Assembly: GCA_032358165.1 (NCBI GenBank)
Contig: JAALGY010000019.1
Span: forward strand, 868,001 to 932,000
DNA from: Diplosphaera chodatii
Taxonomy: Eukaryota > Chlorophyta > Trebouxiophyceae > Prasiolales > Stichococcaceae
Length of the DNA stretch: 64,000 nucleotides
Reading direction: 5' to 3'
In this document: positions 13,901-26,323 of the stretch, in pieces
Layout: each line of letters starts with the position of its first letter
How positions within the stretch are numbered: the first letter of the stretch is position 1
Program-made: the position numbers and the translations under genes
The notes under the pieces: generated by a model
Told to the model about the DNA's origin: nothing
What the model saw: only the letters and a program-made list of their open reading frames with translations
Databases searched by the model: none

Positions 13901-15148
13901 CCACCGATCTGTGGCATTAGCGCGAGACACAGTGCCGCCTGCAGACACGTGCAGCACTTTTACAGCTCATTGAGGACGGCTATGGCCAGCCTGAGGATGA
14001 TTGTGACCGAGGAAGACCCAACCTTGCACTTCAAGTAGTGTAGTGCTACTTTTCACATGGCGTCATGTATGTGCTGGACTGAGCTGAACAGGGGCAGCAG
14101 TCCAGGCATCTTGCAATGTACCTGCCGCTGGGCTGCATGGGCAGAGGGTGCTACCAGCACACTGATGACAGCAGACTTGAGCGCCTTCTCATGGTGGCGT
14201 AGCGCTGCTGGCAGGGTTCGCAGGGTTGCCGCAAGGGTGCAAAGCACTGGCTCCCACACATCTCGTGAATCTGCAGGTAGTCGATGTGGAGTTGCAAGTT
14301 GTGAATGGCGGGCTTGCGCATCTCCACTCGCAACCATGCTAGCAGGCGATCACAGACCTCCCAGATGTGGCTCACCTGCATCCTGGATGGTTGTGACCAA
14401 ACTGCCAGCCAACTTCCCTACTAAGGCAGAGCCGTCCCGGCGAATGCCAGGCACGTCAAGTGCTGTACCCAGCCTGCATGGCGCACCTCATCAGCTCTTG
14501 GCTATGGAGGAACTCCTTTGCAGGCAACTGCTTCAGAATTTGTGCACGGCTCAAGAGCTGCAGAACTTCATGCCTGGCTACAACACGTGACACTGCCGCC
14601 CAGGCCGCAGCACGCGTGCGTGTAGACGCATCCATCTGCAGCATGCTGGTTAGTGAGCCGCTCCAGGTGGACCAGCATCGTAGAAATGTTTGGATGTCGC
14701 ACTCCTGAGCGGTGAGCGCGATCGAGTCTGCTGCCTGGCACTTGTCATCCTCCTGAGCGACAGCAAGACCGTCAAAAGGAGGTCCGCCATGGTATCCGGT
14801 ACGAGCACAGAAATTTGCAGCGGCCAGGGGAGTCGAGCTGCACGCCGCCGTATCAGCACACACTCAGTCTGCAGCAGCACAGCACCAACATACTCCGTTG
14901 CATCAGAAGGCAGGCAGCCACGTGCCATTAGGGTGACGCACCATCCTGGAGGCGCCCAATGTGCTGATGTGATCCTGCCAGGCCTGGTGCGCCAACTGCA
15001 AGTCCGATCCCGGTACTGCCTGGGATACCAGCAGGTCGAGCTGTGCAACACTGCAACGCGATCCGGCTGCAGCTGCTGAAGTTGTATCATGTGCGCCGCC
15101 AGCCAGCCGCCGCAGAAGTTCACATCGTGTTGCATTGCTCACTTCCAT
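10949..15148 (-). CDS. PELP1-like: PELP1/RIX1-like pre-60S ribosome biogenesis protein
   Basis: PELP1/Rix1 proteins are helical-repeat scaffolds of the Rix1 complex, which acts in the nucleus on late 60S precursors. The start ATG at 15148 begins MEVSNATRCELLRRL. The following exons are Leu/Ala-rich helices typical of the RIX1 domain, for example TRAAAWAAVSRVV near 14600 and VWEPVLCTLAATLRTLP near 14250. A more diverged helical middle follows (LHVAALRLLGGALRAA near 13170), then a long low-complexity Ala/Pro/Ser tail (11690-10990). The last residues, EGSLPEIDSGPED, match the acidic SLP-(D/E)-I end seen in plant PELP1 proteins. Stop TGA is at 10949. The name rests on domain order and the acidic tail; sequence conservation is weak, as is usual in this family. 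The paladin gene converges on it, and a lipid phosphatase gene is divergent 216 bp away. Confidence 0.6.
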
Positions 15149-15364
15149 GGCCGCAGCTCTGCACAGACCTGCTGTGCAACTGTGATGTAGGAAGATGAAG
15201 TCTGCACGGTCCTAAAAAGTAACAGAGACTGGCCGCAGGCTGCTGGGATCTCCACGTGCATGCTAGGAGATCTCCGAGAGCCTCGACATGCAGCAAGGCA
15301 CAGTTGACAGCCTTTTGCCTCTGACTATTGCAGACTCATTATCGTCCACCTTGTATTCACACTG
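15149..15364. promoter_or_regulatory. Short shared promoter between PELP1-like and lipid phosphatase genes
   Basis: Only 216 bp separate the two divergent start codons, so promoter elements and both 5' UTRs must share this stretch unless a start is misplaced. It contains the palindrome GGAGATCTCC near 15268, which also pairs with GATCTCC about 20 bases upstream. No function can be assigned. Confidence 0.45.
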
Positions 15365-16367
15365 ATGATCGTGCAGCGCTGCCGCTGCGGTGGAGCTGGT
15401 ATTGAGACCTTCCACCATCTGCAACTGCGTCACCTTCGATACTCGGCAGCATCAAGCATAGCCGACGCGTATCTCTGGCGGCACAGCAAACCTCTGGTCA
15501 CTTGCTCACAGGTCAGGAAGCAATACTCTGGCGGGCTCCCCTCCGACAAAGGGGGTACCTTGCAACCACGGCAACCATCGCTTCTTGAGCAACTCAATGA
15601 TGCGACAAAATGGACTGTAGTCGCAACAGTGACGGCCACTGTGGGCGTCAGGCACGATGCCGTTTCGCTGTGGTGCGTCACTGGCAGCGTCATTGCAGCG
15701 GCGATATGCAAGGTGCGCATGAAGGGAGCCTGCAGCACGCCCGCATCTGTGGCGGGACACCTCATGCTTTAGTCCGTGGCATGCAAGTGTGGCATGTCAC
15801 TTGACGCATGTCCACTTCCCCGCCAGGCGATCAAGATGGTGATCAGGCAGCAGAGACCGGCACACGCGCGGGCGGCAGATCCGGGCATGCCCTCTTCGCA
15901 TGCAACCGCCCTGAGCTTCCTGGCGACCTACGCCGCCGCAGCTCTGTCGCTACAGCCAAGTGCAACTCTCAGACAGCAGGCAGCATCTGTGGCGATCATC
16001 GCAGCGGGCAGCTTCTTGGTGAACAGCTTTGAATCGCGATGGTTGTCAATAGTATGTTGACAGGTGGTGCTGGTTTGATGTGCATCCCTGCGGACAGGTG
16101 ACCGGTGTGGTGTCGGGCTCAACATGAAGGGTTTGCGCCATGCAGGCCTGGCTCCGGGTGCACACGGGTTACCACACCGTGTCGCAAACTTTAGCTGGCG
16201 GCGCCCTGGGCAGTGCAGCCGCCGCGTGCTGGCTGAAGCTCTATGATGCTTGTATAGCAGACTGGTGCCGAACCGATGCGTGGCATCTGCATTCTATAGC
16301 AGCACTTGCTGCGGCTGCGGCCATGGCATTCGTTCTGAGGCTGGTCAGGAAACCTCAGCATAGCTAG
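15365..16367 (+). CDS. LPPE-like: Plastid-type PAP2 lipid phosphate phosphatase (LPP-epsilon-like)
   Basis: This enzyme family removes phosphate from lipid phosphates such as phosphatidate; the epsilon type acts in the plastid envelope and feeds galactolipid synthesis. The phosphatase signature is present in order: K-x6-RP (KMVIRQQRP, near 15833), PSSH (near 15892), and R-x5-H (RVHTGYH, near 16155). The usual Asp of the third motif is Gln (HTVSQ), as I recall for the plant epsilon type. Hydrophobic stretches between the motifs are membrane helices. The N-terminus from the ATG at 15365 is rich in Arg, Ser and Ala with few acids, compatible with a transit peptide. There are at least three exons, with junctions near 15712, 15828 and 16144; stop TAG at 16365. 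Confidence 0.75.
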
Positions 16368-16815
16368 TAATGATGTGATCACGAGGACCCAGGCCATCGT
16401 GGTGGACAGGCAACTTGGAAGCAGCACGACTAGTTAGACTGTTTGGCCTTTTAACTGCTGCAGGGCGGCACGCCCTAGAACCCTGACTTCACCCAAATCT
16501 CAAATTCGCAGTTCATAGCATCCCCGTGCACAGCATGCATAGCAGCTATCAATCGCTCCATCTATTCGCACTTCAAATGAGCCAGAGCGTCAGCATGCTG
16601 TGAGAGTACATCTATTCCGTTGACAGCTGAACTGAAGGGGCCCGTGCATCGCTTTGCCCGTTGTCAACACGCTTCAATCCAAGCAAGCACTGCATACAAG
16701 AAACGACCCGGACACGGCAGTGGTTGCCCTGCAAGGTAGCAGAGCGCGTTCTTGGGAACTCGGTATGATGTGTGGAGGCTGCAACGGCTGAAACGGCCTG
16801 CTCCTGTAAGGGAGC
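16368..16815. other. Intergenic, lipid phosphatase 3' end to RAD54 start
   Basis: No gene seen. It should hold the 3' UTR of the phosphatase gene and the RAD54 promoter. Several TGCATG-type hexamers occur, as elsewhere in the window. Confidence 0.3.
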
Positions 16816-19800
16816 ATGAGCAGTTGCTCGGGTTCGAAGAGCGACATCGTCATTGACTGCTGCAGTTCATCCGACAGCGAGGGTGAGCATCTGCTTCTGC
16901 AGTAGAGGGAGCAAGCACTCTCCTCAGGCGGATGCAGCATATGTGATCACGGCAGTGTTTCCCGTCTGCACAGATGATGAACCGCAGCCACGGAGGAGGC
17001 AGTCAGCTCGCTGTGTACTGGACGACAGCGACGGTAGGGTACCTGCATGCACCTCTCAAGTGCACAATTATTTTCTAGCTTGACGTGGTGGCAATACTCA
17101 TTTTGCCTCTCGGTCCGTAGATGAAGATGGCGCACAACCACAAGAGAAGCGTTCAGCATCGAGACGCCTGTCTGGCCGGCAGCCCACAGCAAGCAAGCCG
17201 CAGTCTGCCCAGACGCCAAAGCGTCTCTCAGGTATCACAGACATCCGCAGGAGAAGCCTGAGATGGGCATGTGTCTCAGGAGCATTCTTCGATACGTTTT
17301 TGAACGCTCCATTATTGCAGTGGATGAGCCAGCCAAGACGCCGGCGGCGCAGCGACCGCAGCAGCGGAAACAGTCACTTTCAGGACAGCAGGCAGCCCGA
17401 CGGTCTTCAGCAGCACGCTCCGATGTCAGCAGCGATATCAGCAGCAGCGAGGATGAGACAGACGGCGAGTCAGATGCTGAGGCGATGCAGGACGACACCG
17501 TGGCTGACCCTGACGCCAGCGGTGACGATGATGATGTTCTGGATGAGGCAGCCCGGAAGGCTGCAAACGTCAAGGCCCTGCTGAACAACAGGTGCCCAGA
17601 AGACTTTGCTCATCAGTCCTGTCTGTTTGCAGCAGCCATCTGGACTAACATCGGGCTGCATCTTGCAGCCTCCAGGTGTGCCGCAAGCCGATCACTTCAG
17701 TACTCACGGTGAAGGGACAGGAAACCCTGCGCAGAGCGTTTCGTTCGCCTGTGCCCAACACCCCCGACCAGTCGCAGGTGTGCATGTGGCAGCATGCAGG
17801 CGTCATACAAGTGTTGCAGAGCTACTCCATGCCCCTCTTAACATGTCTTCGACTGCCTCTGTCATGCTGGGATGGCAGGCGCTGCAGCAGAGACTAGCAG
17901 TGCGGCACCGCATCAGGCCATGGGGCGGCGGTCACTTCAAGCCGGCGCTGCTGCCGACAGTCATCGGGCCTTTCGTGCCCGAGGAGACCGAGTCCAAAGA
18001 CAGCAGGACAGTGCCCGATGTGCGTCTGCACAATGCCATTCACACATGCCCGACATCATAGTGACTCCAGTTCGGCATGGGACAATGCCTGCATGTGGCT
18101 GCGATCCATGGCAATGAACATCAGCAAGCATGCGCAGCTCACGGGTTGAAGCGCACATCCGACAGGATGGCGGGCCGCCACCCGGGGAGCCGCTGGTGCT
18201 GTGGCAGCCGCCCGGAGGGGAGGCGGGGGCCGCCGTGGATGTGGACCCGATGCTGACGCGGTGGCTGCGGCCGCACCAGCGGGAGGGCGTGCAGTTCATG
18301 TTCGACTGCGTGTGTGGCCTGCGCAGCGACATCGGCCAAGGTCAGCCTAGCCCTGACCTGCTCAGCAGGCCCTGAGAGGACTCAGCTGGTGGTTGCACAC
18401 CATGCTGCATGCATGCATGCAATGACAGTGTCCTCGTCGTACATCTTTGTGGTACCTGCATGCGGCTGACGGAGCAGTGCACTTCAGCATCAACGTGCTT
18501 GGTGTGCTTTGCGTGTTTTGCAGGCTGCATACTGGCAGACGACATGGGGCTGGGCAAGACGCTGCAGGGCATAGCGCTGCTGTGGACGCTGCTGAGCTCC
18601 GGGCACCCGCTGCTGGGCGGCAACCCCATCGCCAAGCGCATCATCATCGTGTGCCCCACATCCCTCGTTGGCAACTGGGACTCGGAGTGCCAGAAGTGGC
18701 TGAAGGTGGGCAGCCCTGCATGCTGTGCGTGATATTGACTGCTGCGGCTGCACTGCCAAGATGTGCACCTTCGAGATTACGCTATGCAACGTAAGGCTGC
18801 CACTGTTGCATTCAGGGGCGGCCATTGAGGACGCTGGCGTTGTCAGAGGCGTCTCGTGAGGATGTCATTGACAGCATCCAGCAGTTCCGCAGCCCGCGCA
18901 ACTACTATCAGGCAGGCCTCATGTGATCTTGGTGTAGCTGCACTGCATCTGAGGCTACTGTGCAATGTGTAGAAGTCTTGCGGCATGCAGCGCATGCGAT
19001 ATGCATCTTGCAGGTTCTCATCCTGTCCTACGAGACATTCCGCATCCACGTGGACCGCATGAAAGGCGACAACGTGTGGTAAGGGCCAGCGGCAATGATG
19101 AGAACATGCTGCTGCTGGTTCAAAAAATTGGCATCAAAGAAGTCAGGGACCTGGTCCGGGAATGCAGTTCCTCAGCTAACATATGGTGCATGCAGCGACC
19201 TGCTGATCTGCGATGAGGCACACCGCCTGAAGAACGATGCCACGCAGACGAACAAGGCGCTTGACAGCCTGGCGTGCAAGCGCCGTGTGCTGCTGTCCGG
19301 CACGCCCATGCAGAACCACCTGGACGAGGTGCGACTGCGCACTGCTGAAAGTGTTGGGATCGCTGCCGGGCTGAAGGACAGGTACATAGTTATGCGTCGT
19401 CGTGGGCTTTTCGGTGTGAGCGCCAACCTGTTCCAGGGCTCAGCTGCCACATCAAGTGCAAGCTCGCAGCTCGACCGTGATGCGTGCTGACACCTGCGCA
19501 GTTCTATGCCATGGTCAACTTCTGCAACCCTGGGGTGCTGGGCACGCCTGCCGAGTTCCGGAAGAAGTATGAGCGCCCCATCCTTGAGGGTCGGGAGCCC
19601 GGCGTCGGCCCCGAAAAGGTGATGTGCATGTCACATCAGATGCAGTATTCGGGACCTTGCCGGCACATGACGATGTGCATGTTCACAACACTATGTATGG
19701 TTTGGGGCTGAGGTCCTGCCACATGTGTTATCACCAAAGGCCCTGCCAAGTGTTATGTTAGCAGCAGATATAAGTGGGGGACTTGCTGACGTTGCTGCAG

Positions 19801-22800
19801 GTTGCAAAGGCGGAGGAGCGCAGCAAGGAGCTATCGCTCATCGTCAACGACTTCATCCTGCGGCGCACAAACTCGCTGCTGTCCGCCCACCTGCCGCCCA
19901 AGGTGGGCTGACAATTCACTGGCACACTGACGCGGAGCGTCCCGGGGACAAGTCTGACGCCCTTCGGCTGCAGAAGTATGCAACCTGCAAAATTCGCTGA
20001 AGGGTCCAGCATCCGGCCCGTGCAGGTCATCGAAGTGGTGTGCTGCCGCATGACTGACCTGCAGCGGCAGGTGTACGAGCACTTTGCTTCCTCAGAGGCC
20101 GCACGCCGGATACTACGCGCGGCCGAGGGCGGCAAGAGCAAGCAGGCGCCACGAGTGAGCTTTTATGTTTCGGCTCATCCTAAGTGTTTGTTGTGTCAAT
20201 GCGTGCCAAAACCACAGCCTCCAGAACGCCTGTGATTTCTTTGCTTATGTGCAATGAGCGTCAACCAAGCTGTTCTCGACATCCAGCGGATCACAGCGGC
20301 AATGCATCTGGTGCATTGCTCAGGTGCTGTCCGCCATCACTGCACTGAAGAAGCTGTGCAACCACCCAAAGCTCATCTACGACAGCATCCACAGCGACAG
20401 CGGCAACTCTGCTGAGGGCTTCGAGGTACCTCTTTGACGTCTCTGTGCTGCATACAGTGATTGTTCATGAGGGTTCCTGATCTTCCATGGCCCAAGCACG
20501 AACGGGATGCCATGTAAAGTTTCGATGTCTGCAGGGCTGCAGCAAGCTGTTCCTGCCGGGTCTATTTGATGGGGGCCGCCCGGGGCGCGGCGGCATGGCG
20601 CCCGGGTGGGAGATGCAGTCGGGCAAGATGGGCGTCGCCGCGCGGATGCTGGAGCAGCTGCGGGCCACCACCAACGACCGCATCGTCATCGTGTCCAACT
20701 ACACACAGGTGCAATGGTTGCAACGCTGTTGTGACCAGATGCATAGGCACAATCATAATTGCTCTTATCAAGGACTCATCCAACTTGCTGCTGCAGCTGC
20801 AGCTGCTGCTCTGCAGCGAAGTCAAGGCATCTTGTTTTTGTGTGCTGTGGACAATGTCCCAAGTCCAACCAGTCTTGAGGTGCAGACACAAGTCGGTGTC
20901 TGCTTATGCAGACGCTGGACATGTTTGGGGTGCTGTGCCGGGAGCGCAGCTACCCGATGCTGCGGCTGGACGGCTCCACCTCCATCACCAAGCGCCAGAA
21001 GCTGGTCAAGCAGTTCTGCGACCCCGCACAGAACCAGTTCGTCTTCCTGCTGTCCAGCAAGGTGGGCCCCCTGCGGCGCTGAGGGGCAGCTGCGCGCCAA
21101 CACCGCCAGATGCCTGCATGCATCATGCATGCATGTCGGCTTGGCGTCATAATCCAGCCGGTGACTGGAGCTGTGGCTCCTCCCGCTGGCGGACGTCAGA
21201 TCACCGTGATGAAGGGTGTGCAAACTGCTCAGGCGGGCGGCTGCGGGCTGAACCTCGTGGGCGGCAACCGGCTGCTGCTGTACGACCCTGACTGGAACCC
21301 GGCCACAGACAAGCAAGCGGTGAGTGCATGGGCCGACGAGCTCAGGTATTGCAGACGAGATGAGGACATGCGTAAGGTGGCTACCTCAACGATACGATCT
21401 GGCCAGTGCTCAAGTCAAATGGCGTGCAGGCGGGGCGTGTGTGGCGGGATGGGCAGAAGAAGAAGGTGTATGTGTACCGCTTCCTGACGACAGGCACCAT
21501 CGAGGAGAAGGTGATCCCGCCGCGCATGACTGCCAGATGGTGTTCAACAAGCCTCGCTTGCTGCATGATACGCAAGCTGACTTCATGCCTGCTGAGGCGC
21601 ATGCAGGTGTACCAGCGGCAGCTGTCAAAGGAGGGGCTGCAAAGCCTGGTAAACAATGCCAGCAGCACCGCCGGCGCATCAGGTCTGCCTGCACATTGCT
21701 GGCTTGATCAACATCATGTCATGCTTCAAGATGTTAGCCAGGCATATATCACAACATCCTGAGCTTGGATCCAGCTGAAGTCTGCGACTGCCATGTGCAG
21801 GCGACCTGCAGCTCAGCAGCATGTCTGCGGAGGAGCTGCGGGACCTGTTCACGCTGCGCTCCCAGACGCGCTCCGACACCTACGAGAGCATCTGCTGCGG
21901 GTGCGGGCGTCCTGCGCAGCCATCTGCCGATCTCACTTCAGACGGTCATGACACAGCCTAGCCCAGCGGCCTGCCTGGCGCCGTGACCGACAGCACCTGG
22001 CCACCTTTCCAATCATGCGCACAGGAAGTCCGATGAGGCAGAGGAGGACACTCCGGTGCTGGATCTGCGGCGGCTGAAGAGCGGCAGCGCGAGTGGCAGC
22101 AACCCCAGCAGCCGCGAGTCCACGCCGCTGCACTCACCGCTGCACTCGCCGCTGCACTCACCGCGCCGCGGCAGTGTGGCCGATGTGGACGACCTGGGTG
22201 ATGCCATCCTCAAGTTGCAGGTGCACCATCAGGCCCGACTGTGCAGGGCGCGCATCACCTACATGGATTGGGTTGCAGATGGATCAAAGGCGGGAGCATG
22301 CTGTACTGTGCGTTGTGCACATTCGACGCAGCATTCCATTGTGAACGTGCAACTGACTTGTATGGCAGGTGGGCAAGCCGGCAGAGGAGGACCTCAAGAG
22401 CTGGGGCCACCACAGCTCGCCCAGCACGGTGCCCGACGACATCATGGCGCAGGCCGACCCTGCTGTCGTCTCCTTTGTCTTCAGCTGCCAGGTGGGGCGT
22501 CTTGCGCGGTTGATGGGGTCCAGTAGATAGGGTCCAGTGGCGGGCAACTAGGTGTGGACTTTGGTGCCGCAGCTGCTGGCAGCTGCTGTCATCATGCACC
22601 CGACCATCGGCAAGCAGCAAGCACGGACATGCACAAGTTTCTTCTCTGTGGCATTGCTTGCTCCTTGATCCGCAGGTGGCCGGCAAGGCCGTGGAGCCAG
22701 AACCGGCCACGCCCATCACGCAGCGGCAGTCGGCTCCTGTCGCGGGCTTGGCTCGCACCTGCCCGGGATCAGGGACGCCGCGGATGTCAGCTCCAGCCAC

Positions 22801-23426
22801 AGCCAGCAAGGTGGCCACCGCTGCTGCTGAGGATGCGCCAGCACTCACGCCTCTGTGCACAAATACACCATACAGCTGCATGTGGCACATCATTGAGCAG
22901 ATGTGCACCTGCTGTTGCAGGGCCCTTTGCGGGGTGCGCAATCCCCAGCAGCAATGGTGCCTGGACAGCGGCAGTCAGCGCCCGGCACAGGGCTCAGGCG
23001 CAGCTGTCTGGGCCCAAGCACGACTCCAGGCAGCGCGGGAATGCCTCGCATGTCAGCGCCAGCTTCAGCGCTTAAGGTGCGCAGCACCCGCAGTCTGATC
23101 CGTACGTTTGATCCCACCGTTCTGGCCCAAGTACCAACTGCTTGCACTTGAGTTGCTTGGCAGTCGTCATATGCTTTTTGCATGATGCAGGGTGCGGGAG
23201 CTGCACATAGGCCAGCGCCCTGGGGTTCTGGCGGGACACGCAGGTGACCAACAGTCTGGTCGTTGCAGCATAGCTCTTTTGCAAGGACGATGTCATGCAT
23301 ATAGTGATGCAAGTGTCCTGGCCCTGCAGGCCGCTGTCGCCAATTGCGAATGTGCGCCTGGGGTCATTCAAGCAGCCGAAGACCAGCGCAAGTGGCAGCC
23401 CTGCAGTTCGAGACTGCGCAGACTGA
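16816..23426 (+). CDS. RAD54: RAD54 SNF2-family recombination ATPase with extended C-terminal tail
   Basis: RAD54 is the nuclear dsDNA translocase that works with RAD51 in homologous recombination. The model starts [16 protein letters not shown] at 16816; an acidic Ser-rich N-terminus follows in three short exons, then a basic and acidic block (17320-17590). Helicase motifs are in order: [11 protein letters not shown] (18535), Ia [13 protein letters not shown] (18640), [10 protein letters not shown] (19210), [11 protein letters not shown] (19290), then [10 protein letters not shown] (19505), [11 protein letters not shown] and [14 protein letters not shown] (20960-21270) and [11 protein letters not shown] (21435). 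Family-specific sequence continues with [14 protein letters not shown] (21820), [13 protein letters not shown] (22400) and [11 protein letters not shown] (22480-22690). Beyond this normal end the frame runs on through spliced exons rich in Ser, Pro and Ala, stopping at 23424-23426. In motif VI the join gives AGRVWRDG where most homologues have AARVWRDG. The core call is secure; the exact tail is inferred from splice phase. Confidence 0.9.
22125..23076 (+). repeat. Internal protein repeats in the RAD54 C-terminal tail
   Basis: At 22125-22163 the DNA encodes three copies of PLHS. At 22721-22810 and 22965-23076 two exons encode a repeated block of about 30-37 residues: both start QRQSAP, contain GL-R-(T/S)-C, and end PRMSAPA-(T/S)-A-(S/L)-K just before a GT donor. 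This looks like an exon duplication within the tail. Confidence 0.7.
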
Positions 23427-23845
23427 TGACAGTCAATGGCGGTAGTGGAGTGATGTCACCAATGTCGCAGGGCTGCACAGTAGGTTCACATTCAGAGCAG
23501 CGTCAGCTCAAGTGCGTTCCTGTATGTGTTATGTCGTTGCAAATAGGTGGCAGGTGCCTTTGCGCAGCCCATCATCAAGCATAGGTCACAGAAGCAGAAC
23601 AGCCATTTTGACAGCATTATGTGGGTGCGGAGCCCACTGAACGACAAAAAATACCTAACGAGCTCCTTCCCTGCCTGCTGACTAGGGTGCAGCTGACATT
23701 AGCAATCCACAAGCTGCAGTGCCACACACTGAACGAGCTAACTGCGGCCGACAAGCCTGGTACACTTCCCGAAGCACACGCAGGTATCACTTCTTGCGGT
23801 GCCTCCACCCCGAGAGGCAGGCTGCGAACGCCTGGTAGGCTCCGC
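23427..23845. other. Intergenic between convergent RAD54 and ADP/ATP carrier
   Basis: No gene or repeat recognised. It holds both 3' UTRs. Confidence 0.3.
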
Positions 23846-26058
23846 TTACAGGTTGGCGTCAATGATAGTCTGCAGTTGACCAAGGTACTCGGGTGTCATT
23901 AAGAGCATGGATTGCCATGCATGCATACATTAGGGCCCAGACGATCCTGCGCACCACCTTCATACCAGATGCACACAGAAGCAAAGCCACTGACCTTCAG
24001 CTCATCGTACATGACCAGCACCAGGGCACCGCCGGCGCCGCGCAGCACGTTGGACAGAGCACCCTGCACAGCACATCAGCTCAGCTCGAGAGCAGGCGGC
24101 AGTGGAGGTGCAGCCAAAACAGGGGGGGGACATGCCGCAGCGCAGATCAGCGGCAACACCGTCACAGCAGCACTGGCAAGTGGAGGCGTGGCACCTTGAA
24201 GAAGGCCTTGCTGCCCTCGTTGGCGGCAATCTTCTTCCACGCGTCGATTGTGCCGTTGTACTGCCTGGGGCCCTTGCCACCCGCCTGCACCACCAGCGGG
24301 TCCACCCATGGGTGGAGGATCCAGCGGGTCCATCAGCAGGTCATGCGGGGACTGCGATGTGCTGGATGTGATGCCAATGCTCACAAGGGCTGCAGAGGCG
24401 CACCTGCATCATGAGCCGCCTCCGCACGGTGTCGAAGGGGTATGAGCAGATGCCGGCAGCGGCGGTCACGGTCTGTGCCACGGCCCACTTGGCGAAGATG
24501 TTGGCCGTCTTCTCATCCTCGAACAGCACACCCTTGGCCGTGTCGTAGAAGCCGAAGTATGCACCACGGTACACGATGATACCCTGTGGACAATTTGAGA
24601 CATATGAAACCAGCCACGCAGCATGCTGCGCAATGCAAAACGGACGGCATATCAGATGATGGTGTCATGCGGGTGATTAAGTTGAAATGATTGCCCTAAG
24701 TCAACCGCACGCACCTGCACGGACACGCCGAAGCCCTGGTACAGCGCCATGGGTCCGCCGCGGGCCACTGTCTTCTTCAGGCAGTCCAGCAGACCTGCGC
24801 ACATGCATAAACGGCGTGTTGAAGCACCCTTTCAAATGCTCACCTCGCTCACCTAAAAGCAATATGCCTGGCAGACAGCCACACCGGATAGGGCTTGCGG
24901 CTGCTGCACGGGTTTCCATATGTGTTATCACTGTCATGTGCAGGACGGTGCGTCAACAACCAAGCTGGTTGACCCGCTCACCGGTGAACTCGCGGTCGGC
25001 GCCGCCCTTGCCCAGGTCAGCGGCCAGGCGGGTACGCGCAAAGTCCAGCGGGTACACGATGAGGAGGGAGCCGGCACCAGCCAGACCACCAGACGCCATG
25101 TTTGTGGCGAAGAACCTCCAGAAGTCCGTCTGCATGCACACGTTGCCCACATGTCAATGCTTGAGGCACGACACTCCAGCTCCAGTGCATGCACAGGTAT
25201 GGACCAGGTATAGAACTCCCAGCTCCATGTAGCTCTATTAGCGAGGTGGATGGCTGCATGCAATAATGGACGTGCAGCACGGCAGATCCATGCGCTGCTT
25301 ACCGATGAATTGTAGCGAGGGAACATGTTCTTGATGGTGTCCTTGAACGCAAAGTTGAACGCCTGGGTCGGGAAGTACCGGATGACATTGGCCAGGTTGC
25401 CACGCCAGAAGGAGGCGAAGCCTGCCGGAACAGCGACACGCATGTCGAGAGGCACACAGAGTCTGCAGCTGCTGTACGATAGCTTGGCTCACGCGCGCAT
25501 CAACAACCATACGCTGCAAGGTTGTGAGGACCCAGAATGCGCACCCTGCTCAGCGCTGACACGCGTGAAGCAGTTGCCGATGCCGGTGTAGCGCGAGATC
25601 TCGCCGCTCTTGATGCGCGGGTTGGAGTCCTGCGTCTGCAGCAGCAGCTTGACGCGCTCGATGGGCGCCACCGCCGTCTTTGAGATGGCGCCCGCCACGC
25701 CGCCGGCCATCAGATCTGCGGCGAACTTGACCGCCGGCGAGGACTTGGGCCTGGGCTTGTCGCCCTCCACGGGGGCCGGCACCATCCAGCTGTGACAGAT
25801 CAACATATTGTAATGAGCGCACGCACAGCTTGTGCTGAGAAACAGGTACTGCAAGTGCCATGGTATAGGGCCATTTTGACCTTACTTTGCTTACTCTACA
25901 CTGCCGCAGAAAGTGTGTATGGCCGGTGGGCCCAAGAGGCTGCGACTGTAAAGTGTATCAGCTCACGTTGTTGTCATCGGCTGGGGTGCTGGGGCCGTCA
26001 CGCTGCTGCGCAGCAGCGCGGACAGGCCGGCCTCACGGTAGAGCTGCGACGCAAGCAT
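23846..26058 (-). CDS. AAC (ANT): Mitochondrial ADP/ATP carrier
   Basis: This inner-membrane carrier swaps matrix ATP for cytosolic ADP. The three repeats of the mitochondrial carrier family are visible: [13 protein letters not shown] (near 25650), [15 protein letters not shown] (near 25040) and [13 protein letters not shown] (near 24430), each with the P-x-(D/E)-x-x-(K/R) signature. Between them lie [20 protein letters not shown] (25400) and [12 protein letters not shown] (24555). The nucleotide-carrier signature is RRRLMM, not the usual RRRMMM. Exon 1 (25967-26058) encodes [19 protein letters not shown], a basic amphipathic lead, and joins exon 2 (starts 25789) in phase after TTT. Exon 2 ends at 25545, giving [11 protein letters not shown]. 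The body ends VMYDELK near 24000. A last short exon ending DANL with TAA at 23846 is likely but less sure. Confidence 0.9.
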
Positions 26059-26323
26059 CTTGCCCTGCACAACATGACAAGTGTGGGTGTCAGGACGCAT
26101 CGCGAGGTGGCGGCTTTTCTTGATCAGCAATCTGAGGTTCACCAAAGGTTCGCGTTGGTCGACTTGGCCCATAGCAGGGCTGCTGCTAGTGTCTGCGTGT
26201 CCTGCAGATACTCGAAATGGATCCCGACGCCCGCTGGAGGGTTCACGCGCGATGCCTCAAAGCATACGCAACGGCAGCCATACAGTACGCCCTAACCCGA
26301 CCGCAGAAGCGAAGCGCAGACGA

